From Meandrina meandrites (Eukaryota; Cnidaria; Anthozoa; Scleractinia; Meandrinidae): a stretch of 64,000 bases of DNA. Under the pieces are notes generated by a model that searched no databases, had not been told where the DNA came from, and worked only from the letters and a program-made list of their open reading frames with translations. The translations under genes were made by a program, and so were the position numbers. Below, piece by piece: positions 47,690 to 58,619 of the stretch. The stretch is from contig OY855904.1 in assembly GCA_963693305.1 (NCBI GenBank), forward strand, positions 40,823,417 through 40,887,416, written 5' to 3'. The number at the start of each line of letters is the position of its first letter. Position 1 is the stretch's first letter.

Positions 47690-48240
47690 TGCTTGCTTAA
47701 AAAAATGTTGTATTGTTTCGGAAGAGGGCATGAACTGTTGTCGCCCTCAACCGTTTTCGCCGTGTGCCAAGATTCAAGCTTTTTGTCTGGTGCGTGTGTG
47801 GTGTTTCCTCTATCAATTGTCTTCTTAATGTGGTCACGAGTCCATGCAATTTTGGCAACATTGGAGCCTTCAGCGTATTGTTTTATGTTGCCGATATGTT
47901 CTTTTCTTTTGATTCTGAAAGATCTCTTCGTTTCGCCAATGTAGCTCCATGGAATTTGTTAAACAGCATTACAAAGATCACCATCCGGAGGTCGAAACTT
48001 TGGAACAGGAAACTCTAGTTGTAGTGCTTTTGTTGGGGTGTTGTGACTTGAATGTCGTGACTTTTGAGAATTCGATTGAGAGGCTCAGTGATGCCTTTGA
48101 CATAGGAAGGGCCGCCTGGTTTTTTTTCTGTTCGTTGGATTAGCCCTTCTGAAAAAATAATTCCCATTAATTCCTCAGGTGTTGAGGTTGGTGGAGGCGA
48201 CAATTCCTTTCTTATAATATCAGCAGTGATTTTTGATGGG
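47690..48240 (-). pseudogene. Penelope-like retroelement fragment (RT end plus GIY-YIG endonuclease)
   Basis: The minus strand at 48143-48015 reads GPSYVKGITEPLNRILKSHD, matching the RT-to-linker region of Penelope-like elements. After a break, 47958-47690 reads IPWSYIGETKRSFRIKRKEH (a GIY-YIG endonuclease core), and then KKLESWHTAKTVEGDNSSCP LPKQYNIFLSKH, the usual C-terminal end of the family. The N-terminal catalytic RT is missing and the frame is interrupted near 48,000. It is a 5'-truncated dead copy. Confidence 0.8.
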
Positions 48241-49009
48241 TAGCCATTAGATTGTGACGCGGTTCAAATGCGGCCAAATTCGTGGGCTTTTCCATGTTTT
48301 CAGTTGGATAGATTCAAGGTTCCTCTTTCGAGACAAAACAACAATTCTGACTACACTAACACGAGACATTCAATGTGAAAGTTTATTGAGGATGCGTCAG
48401 TCATTCATCTGATGTAAAACATATCCTCATTACAATCTTGAACTTTGCAAAAAACGACTGTTGTTTTTAAGAATATAAAGGTGTGCTACGCCAGATACGA
48501 AAAACCACTAAAACCACCCTTAAGAAGTGGCCAAAAATATATGTGGAAACGTATTCCTCATCTTATGCAGCAGTATGAGATCCGAGGAAAGGGTACAGCT
48601 AAATAAACTAGAATAATTTAAAATAGACTATTCACAAAAGTTGTTCAAAAAACATGTTAAAGAAAAAAGAAAAGCAAGCGAAGAAGAGGACCGACCGACC
48701 TAGAGTTATTAGGGGACCTAAATAGGGATAACCTCATGGTCCTTCTTTTCAAATACTCTTTGTACTCTGTATTTGAATAAAGTATTATTTCCTAATTTCC
48801 GAATGACCTAAATCTCCCGCCAAAAACCTATATATACCTGACCATCCCAGAACTACCCGCGAACCTCTAAGTCGTGCCGTCAGAATAGTAATTTCAGACT
48901 AATTCATTCATCCACTTTTTGCACTTTTCACATTCTTACGATCAAATTTTATACATATACTTTTACTTTTCTGATTTCTGCGCTGGAATTTCCCGTCCTA
49001 TTCTAACTT
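48240..49009. other. No supported gene
   Basis: An AT-rich spacer with no open frame of note. It reaches the TTAA that borders the 49-54 kb element. Confidence 0.35.
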
Positions 49010-49013
49010 TTAA

Positions 49014-49598
49014 GAGCGAATGCCAGTTAAAATCGCGCAAAATTGAAATTTCGCGGCCAGGCTCAAAATTTTGATTTCGTTCATATTTTGTCTATAGATA
49101 GACATTACCAAATAACAAAACGTGGTGTAGTTTGTTTTTCCAAAGACCGCTTCAATTTGTCGAAAATCGAGAAAAACTATTTCTGCTGTCGGCGACTTCA
49201 AAACACCCAAAATTTGAGACAAAATCGGCTGCTTGCAAAACTTTGCTTGCATGCAAAAGGCATGGAATTTGGGGAAAATCTTTTCCAACGTATTAATTTA
49301 TGAAGACTTTTACTCCTAGTTTAGTGGTAAATTTTCATCTTAGCGATAATCTGGAAGGTAAACAATAATATTTTAGAACTGATTATTTTTCAAGCGACAG
49401 AAGTTTTAATTCAACTTGAAAGACGCGATTACAATTTTAAGCATGTGCTACACCTTGGTTTTTCCTCAAACTTAAGCTATAAGATATTTAAACATTGTTC
49501 TAGAACATGTGTAAAAACTGGCTTGGGTAATTTAGTTTGCTGGTCACACGAAGTCTTCGAAGTTGAGCAAATTTTCAGATGAAATATGAGATAATTGA
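49014..49598 (+). repeat. Left terminal inverted repeat of the 4.8-kb TTAA element
   Basis: About 585 bp, matched in reverse complement by 53238-53815. The outermost bases GAGC(G/A)AATGCC are conserved, and the following 45 bp are the most diverged part. Confidence 0.8.
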
Positions 49599-51011
49599 AT
49601 AATTAACGCAAGCGCTCTTTCACTACCAAATGGATCCGTGGCACTTCCGGGGCACTTCCCGAGCAGAAATCTGATTTAAGTGTAAACATCAAATTTAAAG
49701 TCCTTTTCCTTAAACATGTGGCACGTATTCTGCCTGTTTTTGACTTCTTTGAAGCTAAAATATACCGATTTAGAAGTCCGCTGTTTTAATTTGACCTTTA
49801 TACTGAATGAAGGTCATGGCCGAACATTTACGTGTAGTTTAACAAACCTCTGATATCACATTTCTTTATTCAATATTATTGGGGGAAGGGCTTTCTTTCT
49901 CAGTTCAGCCCGCTTAATTGGTTAGAACAAAGTCGTGAATTTAGAAAGGGTGCAGTGATCAGCATAGCGTTATTGTTGCCCCGTAGATAGACGGTGTTGC
50001 GTGACGAGGACAAGTCATTCGCAAAAACACAAAGAAGACATTGGTGAAGATTGTGTAGCGATGTTGTCACTATTCTCTGATTCGAAAAAATCAAAAAGTT
50101 TTAAAATAATATATTCTGTTTGCTTGTAGTACTTAATTTAACTAACCATCCAGTTTTTTTACACCTGTATCAGTAAATCGCAGATCCACACCGTTGGAAG
50201 CTTCTACTTATGAGTCGACAATGAGCTGTGGAAAGCACCTGCTCGTCAATTGTGGGAGGCCAATGTGGCCTTGACAAAAGGGACAGGAACAAAATAGAGG
50301 AATGTATTCCTTTCCATAGTGGCCCTTTGTTGAATTAATTCTGGCAAGAGCACGCATCTTTTCCAGCTCCACGAATATCGATTGTCCGAATTCCAGTTAG
50401 CAGAAAAGCGAAGCTTTGAGGGCAACTGTGAAAAAGGGACAATCTCTCAGCCAGGGGCATCATCCTCTAATATACCAGCAAACCAGAAAGGGGTTTCTTT
50501 ATTTTATAATCCACCGATTAATTTCTACAACGTACTGTTATAATTTGGGTATTGGTTGGAGACGTCGAGTTTCCGGACAGATGTTATGTGCTTCCAATAT
50601 AAGCATATAGAGGTTTCAGCAAAGCGGGCTCACAGATCGTGTTACGAGAATCTCGAATTTATCATGTTTGTACTTCTTTATATATTTCAATAAATATAAA
50701 CATCAAAAATATTTTTCTTCTTAACCACTGGTGAACTAAGTTTATGCCTTTTCTGGCAAAACCAGTGGTGGATCTAGGGTAGGGGCGTGGCGACGGGGGG
50801 GGGGGGGGGGGGGGTGTTAGTTTTTTATGTTTTTTTTTTGGCTTTTGAGATATCTTGAGTCGATTATTTCATTTGCTGTCCCCAATCGAAAAACGCGAAT
50901 TACTGATTATAATTATGTGGTCGGAAGGCGGCGTCTATTGAATGGCACACGAGAGAGGTCACGACAGTCCACTTAAACCAAGGGTCTAACATCTAGTAAG
51001 CTTCTGAGGAA

Positions 51012-51660
51012 ATGGTAGATGCTATCCAGTCATCGGGGGTATTCCGTGTGTCTATGTTACATTGCGGTTGCGACTGTGGCTGCGACTGGTACCTCAGCCG
51101 TTTTTTCTCTTGTCAACGGAAAAGATGCTTAGAAAGGTATCAGAGATTTTCCTCCTTTCAGCACCATCTGGACCTTGGAAAACATGAACGTACTTCAGAA
51201 CATAAACTACTTCTTGACAGTGCAGTGCTCGACTATGCAACAGGAACCGTCTGCAGGTGGTGTGTCACCTGATACAGGAACTTAGAAAGCGACTAATCCT
51301 TTCGAATCTACCGTGTGTACCAATCGGATGGGCACCGGAAGTCCAGTCACGTTTGAAGAACACGATTTTCAGAAAAGCAGAAAGATTATTTTTCAAGCAA
51401 ATTCCTCATTGGGAAGGCAAACGGCCAGAAAGTGGATACAGCGTCAGTAGTCAAGGCCACGATGACTGCCCGGTCGCGAAAGCAGTGGGAATTAAACCGC
51501 CTTTTTACCAATTCTGAATTTCTGACACGCCAGCAGATTTCAGTTTTCTTCCCAAGACTGGTCTAACTGAAAGTGATTTTGACAAAAAGCAGAACACAAA
51601 GAATGACGAAGTCTTCGGTACGTTAAGACGGCGAAATTCTTCAAGAAGTTGCTCTTAATC
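51012..51660 (+). pseudogene. Decayed C2H2 zinc-finger protein of a multicopy invertebrate family
   Basis: The first frame reads CQRKRCLERYQRFSSFQHHL DLGKHERTSEHK, a single C2H2-type finger, and runs to a stop at 51272. Another frame at about 51,365-51,545 reads RFSEKQKDYFSSKFLIGKAN GQKVDTASVV...NRLFTNSEFLTRQQISVFF. The two halves together match, from memory, uncharacterised multicopy proteins of cnidarians and other invertebrates with one finger followed by a conserved RF..KQ..Y..SKF block. At least two frame breaks make it a pseudogene. Whether it is cargo of the enclosing TTAA element or an older insertion is unknown. Confidence 0.55.
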
Positions 51661-53237
51661 CACCCAATCTGAAAACCCGAATCTGAAATTAAAATTCAGG
51701 CTATCAAAGTATATCCCAATTGCCGACAACAAAGGGAAGACGAAAGCTCCTTTCTCCCACTTACTCAACATGAGAAAGTAATGTTCTATAGGGCATTCAA
51801 TTAGGCCAGAAGTATAAACTTCTGTTAACATGTTATATATCGGCAATATATTCCTGAAAAACATTTACAGAGTGCATCGGTTTAGGTCACGAGTTAAGCT
51901 CCAAAATAAGTAGATAATTGGTGACCAGAGTCCATCAGGGGGCGTAATTTTTCTTAGAATTGAGTACAGTTCTCGCTTGAGATGATAAGTCGTCACAGCA
52001 TCATCCAGGAAGGACCCAGGCACAGTCATCCACTGACAGGCCACGTTTTAGTCTAATACCTTGTGAAATATTGTCGAAATATCAACGTCGTAGTTAGGAC
52101 TTTCCAAGAGTGGGTTGGGGGGTCAAACTGTGTCACACCCAGGGTACTGACATGGTCCACTGCAGATGCTAGGTCCTGAAAATGAAGTATGTAACTACCT
52201 AGCACTAGAAAAGATAAATGACATTCTCGGATTCGCGCATTTCGCCACATGAATTAAAAGGTTTGTATGTTGTTTACTTAAAAGGGGGGCGGGGGTGGGT
52301 CACGAGCACCCCAGGACACACCCCCCCCCTCCCCTCCCCCTTAGCTATGCCCCTGAATATTATCGAAAAGAGTAAATATACAGCCAGCAAAATTTGGCGT
52401 TACTAAAGCCTTTAGCATTTTGGATTTCTAGCATTCAGTTCAGAAGTTCAGAGCAATTGTTGACTAAAAATAAAGCGGAATTACACGATATTAGAGTTGT
52501 AATAATAATTATATGGCAGTTGCCTTAACAATTAGACCTGCCACTTGTGATAACGCTATTTCTAAGTTTTTGAAAAAGAAGCCAATGAATTTTTATTCTT
52601 TTATAGGCTCTTTTTACCTCCTTACAGGTTAAATTGTACTATGATATTAAACTGCACCAGACAATGGACTATAAATAAAAGCAATAATTTGTGACTTGAT
52701 TAATACTAAGAAAATTGACAAATATTTACAAAGCGTGAACTCAGTTAAGGTAACAGAAGCATTTCTTCCAACAATTTTTTTTTGGTTCCTATCCGTGATC
52801 GTTGTTTCCCTACACCCTCCCGGTGCGAAGGGCATTGCTCTGTCACACAACTCCCGTAATCACCGTCAAACAGAAAGAACTGAGAATAACCTCGCAAGTT
52901 AGAAGGATAAGAATAAACCCTGCCTTAGCCTTACAGGCACTCTGCAAGCTTAATTGGAAGTTTAGCTGTGAAACTTTGCGCCATTATGAAAGGTGTAAAT
53001 CTTTTGAAATGCATATTCAATGAGGTATAATTGTAATGAATTTTGCTGTTCACGCCACTCTCGCCAGTTCTTGGATAATAAGCTCGGGAAACATGTACGG
53101 ATCAGCTGGAGGCATAAAGTCAATTACAAAAGAAGAAGACCGAAGAAGGCATTGAGGTAAGTGATTTCACATCAGAAATCATTTAAACAAGTTCAGCCAT
53201 CACAACAACAACAATGCAACATTTTATAATTATGCAA

Positions 53238-53815
53238 ATATCTCAATATCTCATATTTCAGCCGAAATTCGTTCAACTTCGAAGACTTCGTGTGATCTTC
53301 AAGCTAAATTACCCAAGCCAGTTTTTACATATGTTCTACTACAATGTTTAAATACCGTATAGCTTAAGTTTGAGGAAAAACCAAGGTGTAGCACATGCTT
53401 AAAATTGTAATCGCGTCTTTCATGTTAAATCAATCTTCTGTCGCTTGAAAAATAAGCTGTTCTAAAATATTATTGTTTACCTTCCAGATTATCGCTAAGA
53501 TGAAAATCTACCACTAAACTAGGAGTAAAAGTCTTCATAAATTAATACACTGGAAAAGATTTTCCCCAAATTCCACGCCTTTTGCATGCAAGCAAAGTTT
53601 TGCAAGCAGCCGATTTTGTCTCAAATTTTGGGTGTTTTGAAGTCGCCGACAGCAGAAATAGTTTTTCTTGATTTTCGCCAAATTGAAGCGGTCTTTGGAA
53701 AAACAAACTACACCACGTTTGTTCATTTGGTAATGCCTATCTATAGACAAAATATGAACGAAATCAAAATTTTGACCCTGGCCGGGGATTGACTGAATTT
53801 TGTGGGCATTTGCTC
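53238..53815 (-). repeat. Right terminal inverted repeat of the 4.8-kb TTAA element
   Basis: About 578 bp, the reverse complement of 49014-49598 with scattered substitutions and small indels. It ends at TTAA (53816-53819). Confidence 0.8.
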
Positions 53816-53819
53816 TTAA

Positions 53820-53990
53820 CGTGTTATTTTATGACATATTTTTCCCATTAATTTTAATGGATCTTCGATACTTTTTCATAGCGGAGCTCCAGCGCACGAA
53901 GCGCGCCAGCGGAGCACCATGGGTAAGAAATTTTGGTAAACCATCAAGCCCAGAAAATTTGGTAATCACGTGACCGTACGAGCGTCCGTC
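53820..53990. other. Spacer between the TTAA element and the Polinton
   Basis: It contains AGCGGAGCTCCAGCGCACGA and GCGCGCCAGCGGAGCACC, a short degenerate inverted pair. No gene. The Polinton's left terminus must lie here or in the palindrome that follows. Confidence 0.4.
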
Positions 53991-54197
53991 AGTAGTATAG
54001 TCGGGGTCAAACAAATACCACTTTGGGTGCACCTAAATTTTTCACCCCTTCAGGGGACTAGTAGTCAGGGGAACCAAACCAAACCACGCTCACACAGCTC
54101 GCGTGGCCCGGTTATGGCCCCTGACTATAGTCCCCTAAAGAGGCAAAAAATTTAGGTGCACCAAAGATAGTATTTGTTTGACCCCGACTATACTACT
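53991..54197. repeat. 207-bp near-perfect palindrome upstream of the polymerase gene
   Basis: AGTAGTATAGTCGGGGTCAA begins a 28-bp outer arm (53991-54018) with an exact complement at 54170-54197. Further matching blocks are 54022-54042 with 54145-54165 (TGCACCTAAATTT) and about 54,045-54,071 with 54,117-54,142 (AGGGGACTA...TAGTCAGGGG). The loop is about 45 bp. It could be a foldback MITE or the left terminal structure of the Polinton, which would begin with AG as Polintons commonly do. The right end needed to decide is outside the window. Confidence 0.8.
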
Positions 54198-54291
54198 TAG
54201 GAAAAAGGACGCAGAAAACAAAACAGAGGGCGGCAGAAAACATAAACAGAGGGAGGCGGGGACAAGCAGTTAGAGAATTGACACCGTGCTG

Positions 54292-54299
54292 TATAAAAG
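54292..54299 (+). promoter_or_regulatory. TATA box of the DNA polymerase gene
   Basis: TATAAAAG lies 79 bases upstream of the PolB ATG, in a position that would start transcription about 50-55 bases before it. It is the only canonical TATA box at normal spacing that I noticed in the element. Confidence 0.6.
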
Positions 54300-54377
54300 T
54301 TTTTTCAATTAGAGAAACACAACATTAAGTTAACAACAATTAATTAAATAAAAAATATTTTTTCTACATAATATACA

Positions 54378-57300
54378 ATGGTCAAAATTGACTTCGAATC
54401 TCTCGAAGACGTAGACCTCGAATCTCTCGAACAAGAACTTGCGAGAATAGACCCCGCAGAACTGCGGCATTTATCACAACTTCTTTCAGAAAACGTACCC
54501 GCGGTGAAAAAGATAATAAGGAATGTGCTAGAAGAACCAATCCCAGAAACCACAAAGAAGCGTTTACGACCACCTTTACAACCAAAACCTTACAAACCAA
54601 TACCACCACCAAGAAATAGAAATAGAAACAGAAGACAACAACTTCAGAGAGAATTCGACCCCATTCAGCCAAATAACGTAAGAAATGCGACAGACTACCA
54701 GAATGAGATTTTGGATCTGTACGAAGACACAGAATTCGTGGGTATAGAAGAGAGCACCGGAAGGCGGTACAAGAGATGGCGCATCATAAAAGAACTGAAT
54801 AAAGACCTCACACCAAAATTTATGGAAAAAATAAGAGAGAACGTGCAGACATCATTTTACATGAGGCACAGTTATTCATATATGTTGCGTAACATTGAAG
54901 ACGGCACCATAATTTCCTACTATCAAAACAAAGGCTCTCCTTGGATGGAAACGTATGGAGAAGCGGAGAATTGGATAAGTAAGAGGGAGGCAAAACGTCT
55001 GGATGCAGATAGTATCGAAAGACCAAACACAAAGTGGATTTTCGAGAATCATTTTAATGTTGATGTAAAGGTTGTACTTGACCGTCAACCACTGATGGGA
55101 ACAGGACCCTTACCAAACTGGCTGCGCAACCTTGCACATAGTCGTTCAATGGTAGCACTGGATAACTATAGAGATAACTTATGTCTATGGCGGTGTATTG
55201 CTGTACACAAAGGAGCTAGACCAGATCGAAGTACAAAAGCGGCACAAGGTCTAGCTAAGAGTTTTTTCAAACTCCGCGATACACCGACGAACTGTGTAAA
55301 AACGTCACTGGATGAATTAGAAAAGGTAGAAATGCATCTGAATAAGGGCACTGCTTTCTCAGGTTGGCTGGGAATAAGGGTATATATGCCAGAGCGTATA
55401 GATGATAAAGAAGTGGTATGGCATCTGACAAGAAATCCCGCACCACAGTTTAAAAACGTTATGACAATCGGTATTTTTGGAAAGCACGCATTTTTAATAA
55501 AGGACATAACCAAATTGGCAAAAACTTATGCATGCATCCATTGCAAAGCAAGATTTACAAAAGCAACCCATTTACAACGTCATGCAGAAAGGTGTGCCCA
55601 AGGGAAAACCGTAATAGATTGCCCGGGAGAAAAGGTCGAAGCGCCGCAGACAGCTTATGAAAAAGCATTTTACCCGAAGCATAAAGCCTCAAAAGAATCA
55701 ATTCAGTGGCTTGAGTACGTAGCAAAGCATTGGAAAATCCCCATTCACCACGCAATGTCAGGACACGGAGGAGAGCGTTGGATAGAGAAAAGACCAGTTG
55801 ATGGCTACAACCATGAGAAAAAGCTGGTGTTACAGTATCACGGGTGCTTCTGGCACGGTTGCCCAAAATGTTACCATGATCGGGATAAAATAATTGAGCG
55901 TGGCGACAGAACAAGAGAAGATCTCTTCCAAGCAACAAAGAGACGTACAGCTTATCTCAGAAAGGTTGGATACAGGGTAATAGAGTGTTGGGCCTGCGAA
56001 GTCGGAGACAAGTATGTTGAACAACTACCAGAAGCAAAAACAAAAAGTTACCCCCACGCTATTTTGTATGATTTTGAGGCGTACGGAGACAACAATCAGC
56101 GGAAGGAGCCAACAGACTCACTCACAATCGAGAACGCACACGTTCCAATCTCAGTAAGCATCGGTGACACTCTTGAAAGAGAACCAACCCACATCTGTGA
56201 AAAAGATCCAGCAGAGCTGGTCCGCAAGTTCATGGAAGAGTTGGAAAGACGCGGAAAAAACATAAGAACAAAAGTAAGAGATGAATTTATGCCAGCAGAT
56301 GTAAACCTGCTACCAAAAGATCAGAGAAAAAAGATTGAAGAATGGTGTGATCAGGTCCCAGTACTGGGCTTCAACTCAGGGACTTACGATCTCAATCTGA
56401 TAAAAAAGTACTTCGCAGAAAAACTTGCAGACACAACCAACAAAGTTAGAGTGGCAAAGCATGGAAACAAAATCATGTTTTTACTCACTTCTGGCTTCCG
56501 TTTCCTTGACATAATCAACTACTTGGGCCCAGGAACCAGCTACGAGAAATGGGTAAAGGCATACGACTGCAAGACAACGAAATCATGGCTCCCGTACGAG
56601 TGGTTTGACAAACCTGAAAAGCTGGATTACCCAGGATTGCCCGATTACCCACATTGGTATTCAAAGTTGAAAGACGAATTCACACTAAAACTGGCAGAAT
56701 GGAAAGCTTGCAAACAGTTGTTCCGAGAAAAGGGAATGAAAACTTTCAAAGACTGGGTGCGTTACTACAATAATCTCGATGTGGCTCCAGGACTTGAGGC
56801 GCTGGAAAAGATGAGAAACTTCTACACAGAGAAGGGGATCGACATAATGAAAGACGCAGTCAGCATCCCAGGTGTAAGCTTGCACTACCTGTTAAAGGGG
56901 GCAATAGAACGCAAAGCAGAACTATATGCCCCAAGCAAAGAAGCATATGAGATGTTAAAAGAAGCAGTTGTTGGAGGACCGAGCCTCGTTTTTACAAGGT
57001 ACCATGAAGTGGGAAAAACCAGAATAAGGTCACATCAAGTTGCAAATTCAAAACTTTGTCAAAACATCCTCGGATATGATGCCAACGCCTTGTATCTCTC
57101 AACAATGCTAAGAGATATGCCTTGTGGAAAGGAAAGGGTTGTACACTATACAGATGAGTACCAAATAGACGGTGCACCAGTACTAACGCACAGACTCAAA
57201 GAAAGAAGCTGGTTTGGATATGCAGAAATAGATATTGAGATTCCAAATCACTTGCACCAAAAGTTCGAGGAAATGTGTCCGTTCTTTCACAACAAAGCGG

Positions 57301-58349
57301 TGCCGACCAAAGCTGTGCCCGAGCATATGCTCAAATACTTGCGTGATACAGGAAGAAAACGCGGAGAAGACAAGAAACTCATGGGAACGTTGTCAGCGCA
57401 GAGGATACTTGTATACGCCCCTCTACTACTCTGGTACGTAAAACACGGGGCAGTTATCAAAAGGGTTTATCGGACAATTGACTACACACCGAAAAAGATC
57501 TTCCCCTGGTTCGTGGAACAAGTCACGGAGGCTCGCCGAACAGGAGATGTGGACAAAAGCAAAGCCCTGCTGGCGGACGTATTCAAACTGTTGGGAAACA
57601 GTGGGTACGGAAAGCTCATCGAAGCCTTAGAGCGGCAAACAAACGTCATTTACACCAAAGATGAGAAGGCGGTCGACAGAGCCTTGCGAAGCGCGTATTT
57701 CTCAGATCTTGATGAGATTGGGGAGGCTTATGAGTTAGAAAGTCGGAAGCCGCGGATTACAATAAGAAGACCGTTTCAGATTGGAATCGCAGTCTATCAG
57801 CTGGCGAAGTTAAGGATGCTGGAATTCTATTATGACTTCCTAGACAGGTACTTTGACAGAAAAGATTTTGAGCTGATACAGATGGACACGGACAGTAACT
57901 ACTTGGCCATCTCGGGAAAGAAACTAGAAGACATTGTGCGGCCAGAGATGAAAGAAGAATTCGAGGCAGAAAAAAAGAATTGGCTGGCATGGAACAAGTG
58001 GAGCGGAAGAACGCCGGGGTTATTTAAGCTGGAGTGTGAGGGGGATCGGATGATAGCGCTCTGCTCCAAATGCTACTATATTGACGACCGGGGAGAAAAA
58101 AAGAAGTTCAGCACAAAGGGAATGTCAAAGAAGCAAAACAATATAACCTGGCATCGTTTCAAGACAGCTCTGGAAGGAAGCAAGGATATGGCAAAAAACA
58201 GAGGATTCCGGATGCGGGACGGAAAAATAGTAACCTACGAACAGGAGAAGCTGGGGTTGAGCGCGTATTACGACAAACGGTGGGTACTGCCGGACGGAAT
58301 TCACACGGAACCTATTGAATACCATATTAAACAAAAAATGGGGGACTAA
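54378..58349 (+). CDS. pPolB: Protein-primed family B DNA polymerase
   Basis: 1,323 codons with no break. The N-terminal part has a Pro/Arg-rich linker (about residues 50-95), then DNLCLWRCIAVHKGA (about 265), a C2H2-like finger CIHCKARFTKATHLQRHAER (about 385) and YHGCFWHGCPKCY (about 487), a block seen in Polinton polymerases. Exonuclease motifs are YDFEAYGD (Exo I, about 560), GFNSGTYDLN (Exo II, about 663) and YYNNLDV (Exo III, about 795). Polymerase motifs are GYDANALYLS (A, about 898), LLGNSGYGK (B, about 1070) and QMDTDSN (C, about 1168), followed by SKCYYI (about 1230). All catalytic Asp residues are present. It would replicate the element's DNA from a protein primer. The ATG is preceded by ATAATATACA, and a TATA box lies 79 bp upstream. 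Confidence 0.95.
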   Translation: MVKIDFESLEDVDLESLEQELARIDPAELRHLSQLLSENVPAVKKIIRNVLEEPIPETTKKRLRPPLQPKPYKPIPPPRNRNRNRRQQLQREFDPIQPNNVRNATDYQNEILDLYEDTEFVGIEESTGRRYKRWRIIKELNKDLTPKFMEKIRENVQTSFYMRHSYSYMLRNIEDGTIISYYQNKGSPWMETYGEAENWISKREAKRLDADSIERPNTKWIFENHFNVDVKVVLDRQPLMGTGPLPNWLRNLAHSRSMVALDNYRDNLCLWRCIAVHKGARPDRSTKAAQGLAKSFFKLRDTPTNCVKTSLDELEKVEMHLNKGTAFSGWLGIRVYMPERIDDKEVVWHLTRNPAPQFKNVMTIGIFGKHAFLIKDITKLAKTYACIHCKARFTKATHLQRHAERCAQGKTVIDCPGEKVEAPQTAYEKAFYPKHKASKESIQWLEYVAKHWKIPIHHAMSGHGGERWIEKRPVDGYNHEKKLVLQYHGCFWHGCPKCYHDRDKIIERGDRTREDLFQATKRRTAYLRKVGYRVIECWACEVGDKYVEQLPEAKTKSYPHAILYDFEAYGDNNQRKEPTDSLTIENAHVPISVSIGDTLEREPTHICEKDPAELVRKFMEELERRGKNIRTKVRDEFMPADVNLLPKDQRKKIEEWCDQVPVLGFNSGTYDLNLIKKYFAEKLADTTNKVRVAKHGNKIMFLLTSGFRFLDIINYLGPGTSYEKWVKAYDCKTTKSWLPYEWFDKPEKLDYPGLPDYPHWYSKLKDEFTLKLAEWKACKQLFREKGMKTFKDWVRYYNNLDVAPGLEALEKMRNFYTEKGIDIMKDAVSIPGVSLHYLLKGAIERKAELYAPSKEAYEMLKEAVVGGPSLVFTRYHEVGKTRIRSHQVANSKLCQNILGYDANALYLSTMLRDMPCGKERVVHYTDEYQIDGAPVLTHRLKERSWFGYAEIDIEIPNHLHQKFEEMCPFFHNKAVPTKAVPEHMLKYLRDTGRKRGEDKKLMGTLSAQRILVYAPLLLWYVKHGAVIKRVYRTIDYTPKKIFPWFVEQVTEARRTGDVDKSKALLADVFKLLGNSGYGKLIEALERQTNVIYTKDEKAVDRALRSAYFSDLDEIGEAYELESRKPRITIRRPFQIGIAVYQLAKLRMLEFYYDFLDRYFDRKDFELIQMDTDSNYLAISGKKLEDIVRPEMKEEFEAEKKNWLAWNKWSGRTPGLFKLECEGDRMIALCSKCYYIDDRGEKKKFSTKGMSKKQNNITWHRFKTALEGSKDMAKNRGFRMRDGKIVTYEQEKLGLSAYYDKRWVLPDGIHTEPIEYHIKQKMGD

Positions 58350-58355
58350 TATAAT
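58345..58355 (+). promoter_or_regulatory. Start-adjacent AT motif (58356 gene)
   Basis: ACTAATATAAT touches the ATG of the 87-residue ORF. It is a member of the TATATA-like motif family next to start codons in this element. Confidence 0.4.
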
Positions 58356-58619
58356 ATGGCGGGACTGAGTATGGCGGGAGAGAATATGGTGGAAAAAATT
58401 CAAAACCTTCCCGAAAAGCACAGAGAGCGGGTCATGGGAGAATACATCAAAATGAAACTAAAACAGCGGGAGCGGCGGGGCTGGGGCGGGGTAAATATGG
58501 CAATCCGAAAGAAAGTGTGGTATTTCAGCAAGCTAAAAGTGCAGAGCCTGAGACAATACATCCCATACCTGCAGACGGCAACTTTGTTGCCAACTCCGAA
58601 ACAGCAACTGAGTTGCTAA
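58356..58619 (+). CDS. Small basic protein, function unknown
   Basis: 87 codons beginning six bases after the polymerase stop. It is rich in Lys/Arg (EYIKMKLKQRERRGWGG) with internal Met codons, and has no recognised domain. Its last codons overlap the 3' end of the convergent integrase gene by four bases. The tight spacing to PolB and the AT motif before the ATG suggest it is a real gene, perhaps a DNA-binding or capsid-associated peptide, but this is not shown. It could also be an accidental frame. Confidence 0.5.
   Translation: MAGLSMAGENMVEKIQNLPEKHRERVMGEYIKMKLKQRERRGWGGVNMAIRKKVWYFSKLKVQSLRQYIPYLQTATLLPTPKQQLSC

Larger units (their letters stand above)
49014..53815. mobile_element. 4.8-kb DNA transposon with inverted terminal repeats of about 580 bp and TTAA flanks
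   Basis: TTAA at 49010-49013 is followed by GAGCGAATGCC, and the right end reads GGCATTTGCTC followed by TTAA at 53816-53819. The arms 49014 to about 49598 and about 53238 to 53815 are reverse complements over their whole length, sharing long identical blocks such as GAGACAAAATCGGCTGCTTG and AAGCATGTGCTACACCTTGG. TTAA duplication and GA..TC ends fit the Kolobok type better than piggyBac, which usually begins CCC; this assignment is inference. Inside I find only one decayed gene fragment (51,012-51,660) and no intact transposase, so it appears non-autonomous. Confidence 0.75.

Noticed and set aside
49010..53819. The long inverted repeats as Polinton TIRs
   Set aside because: The pair encloses only 4.8 kb with no Polinton gene, and both copies lie to the left of the polymerase. 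TTAA flanks fit a separate transposon.
55166..55938. Minus-strand ORFs opposite the DNA polymerase
   Set aside because: They are shadows of the polymerase frame, whose motifs are complete on the plus strand.
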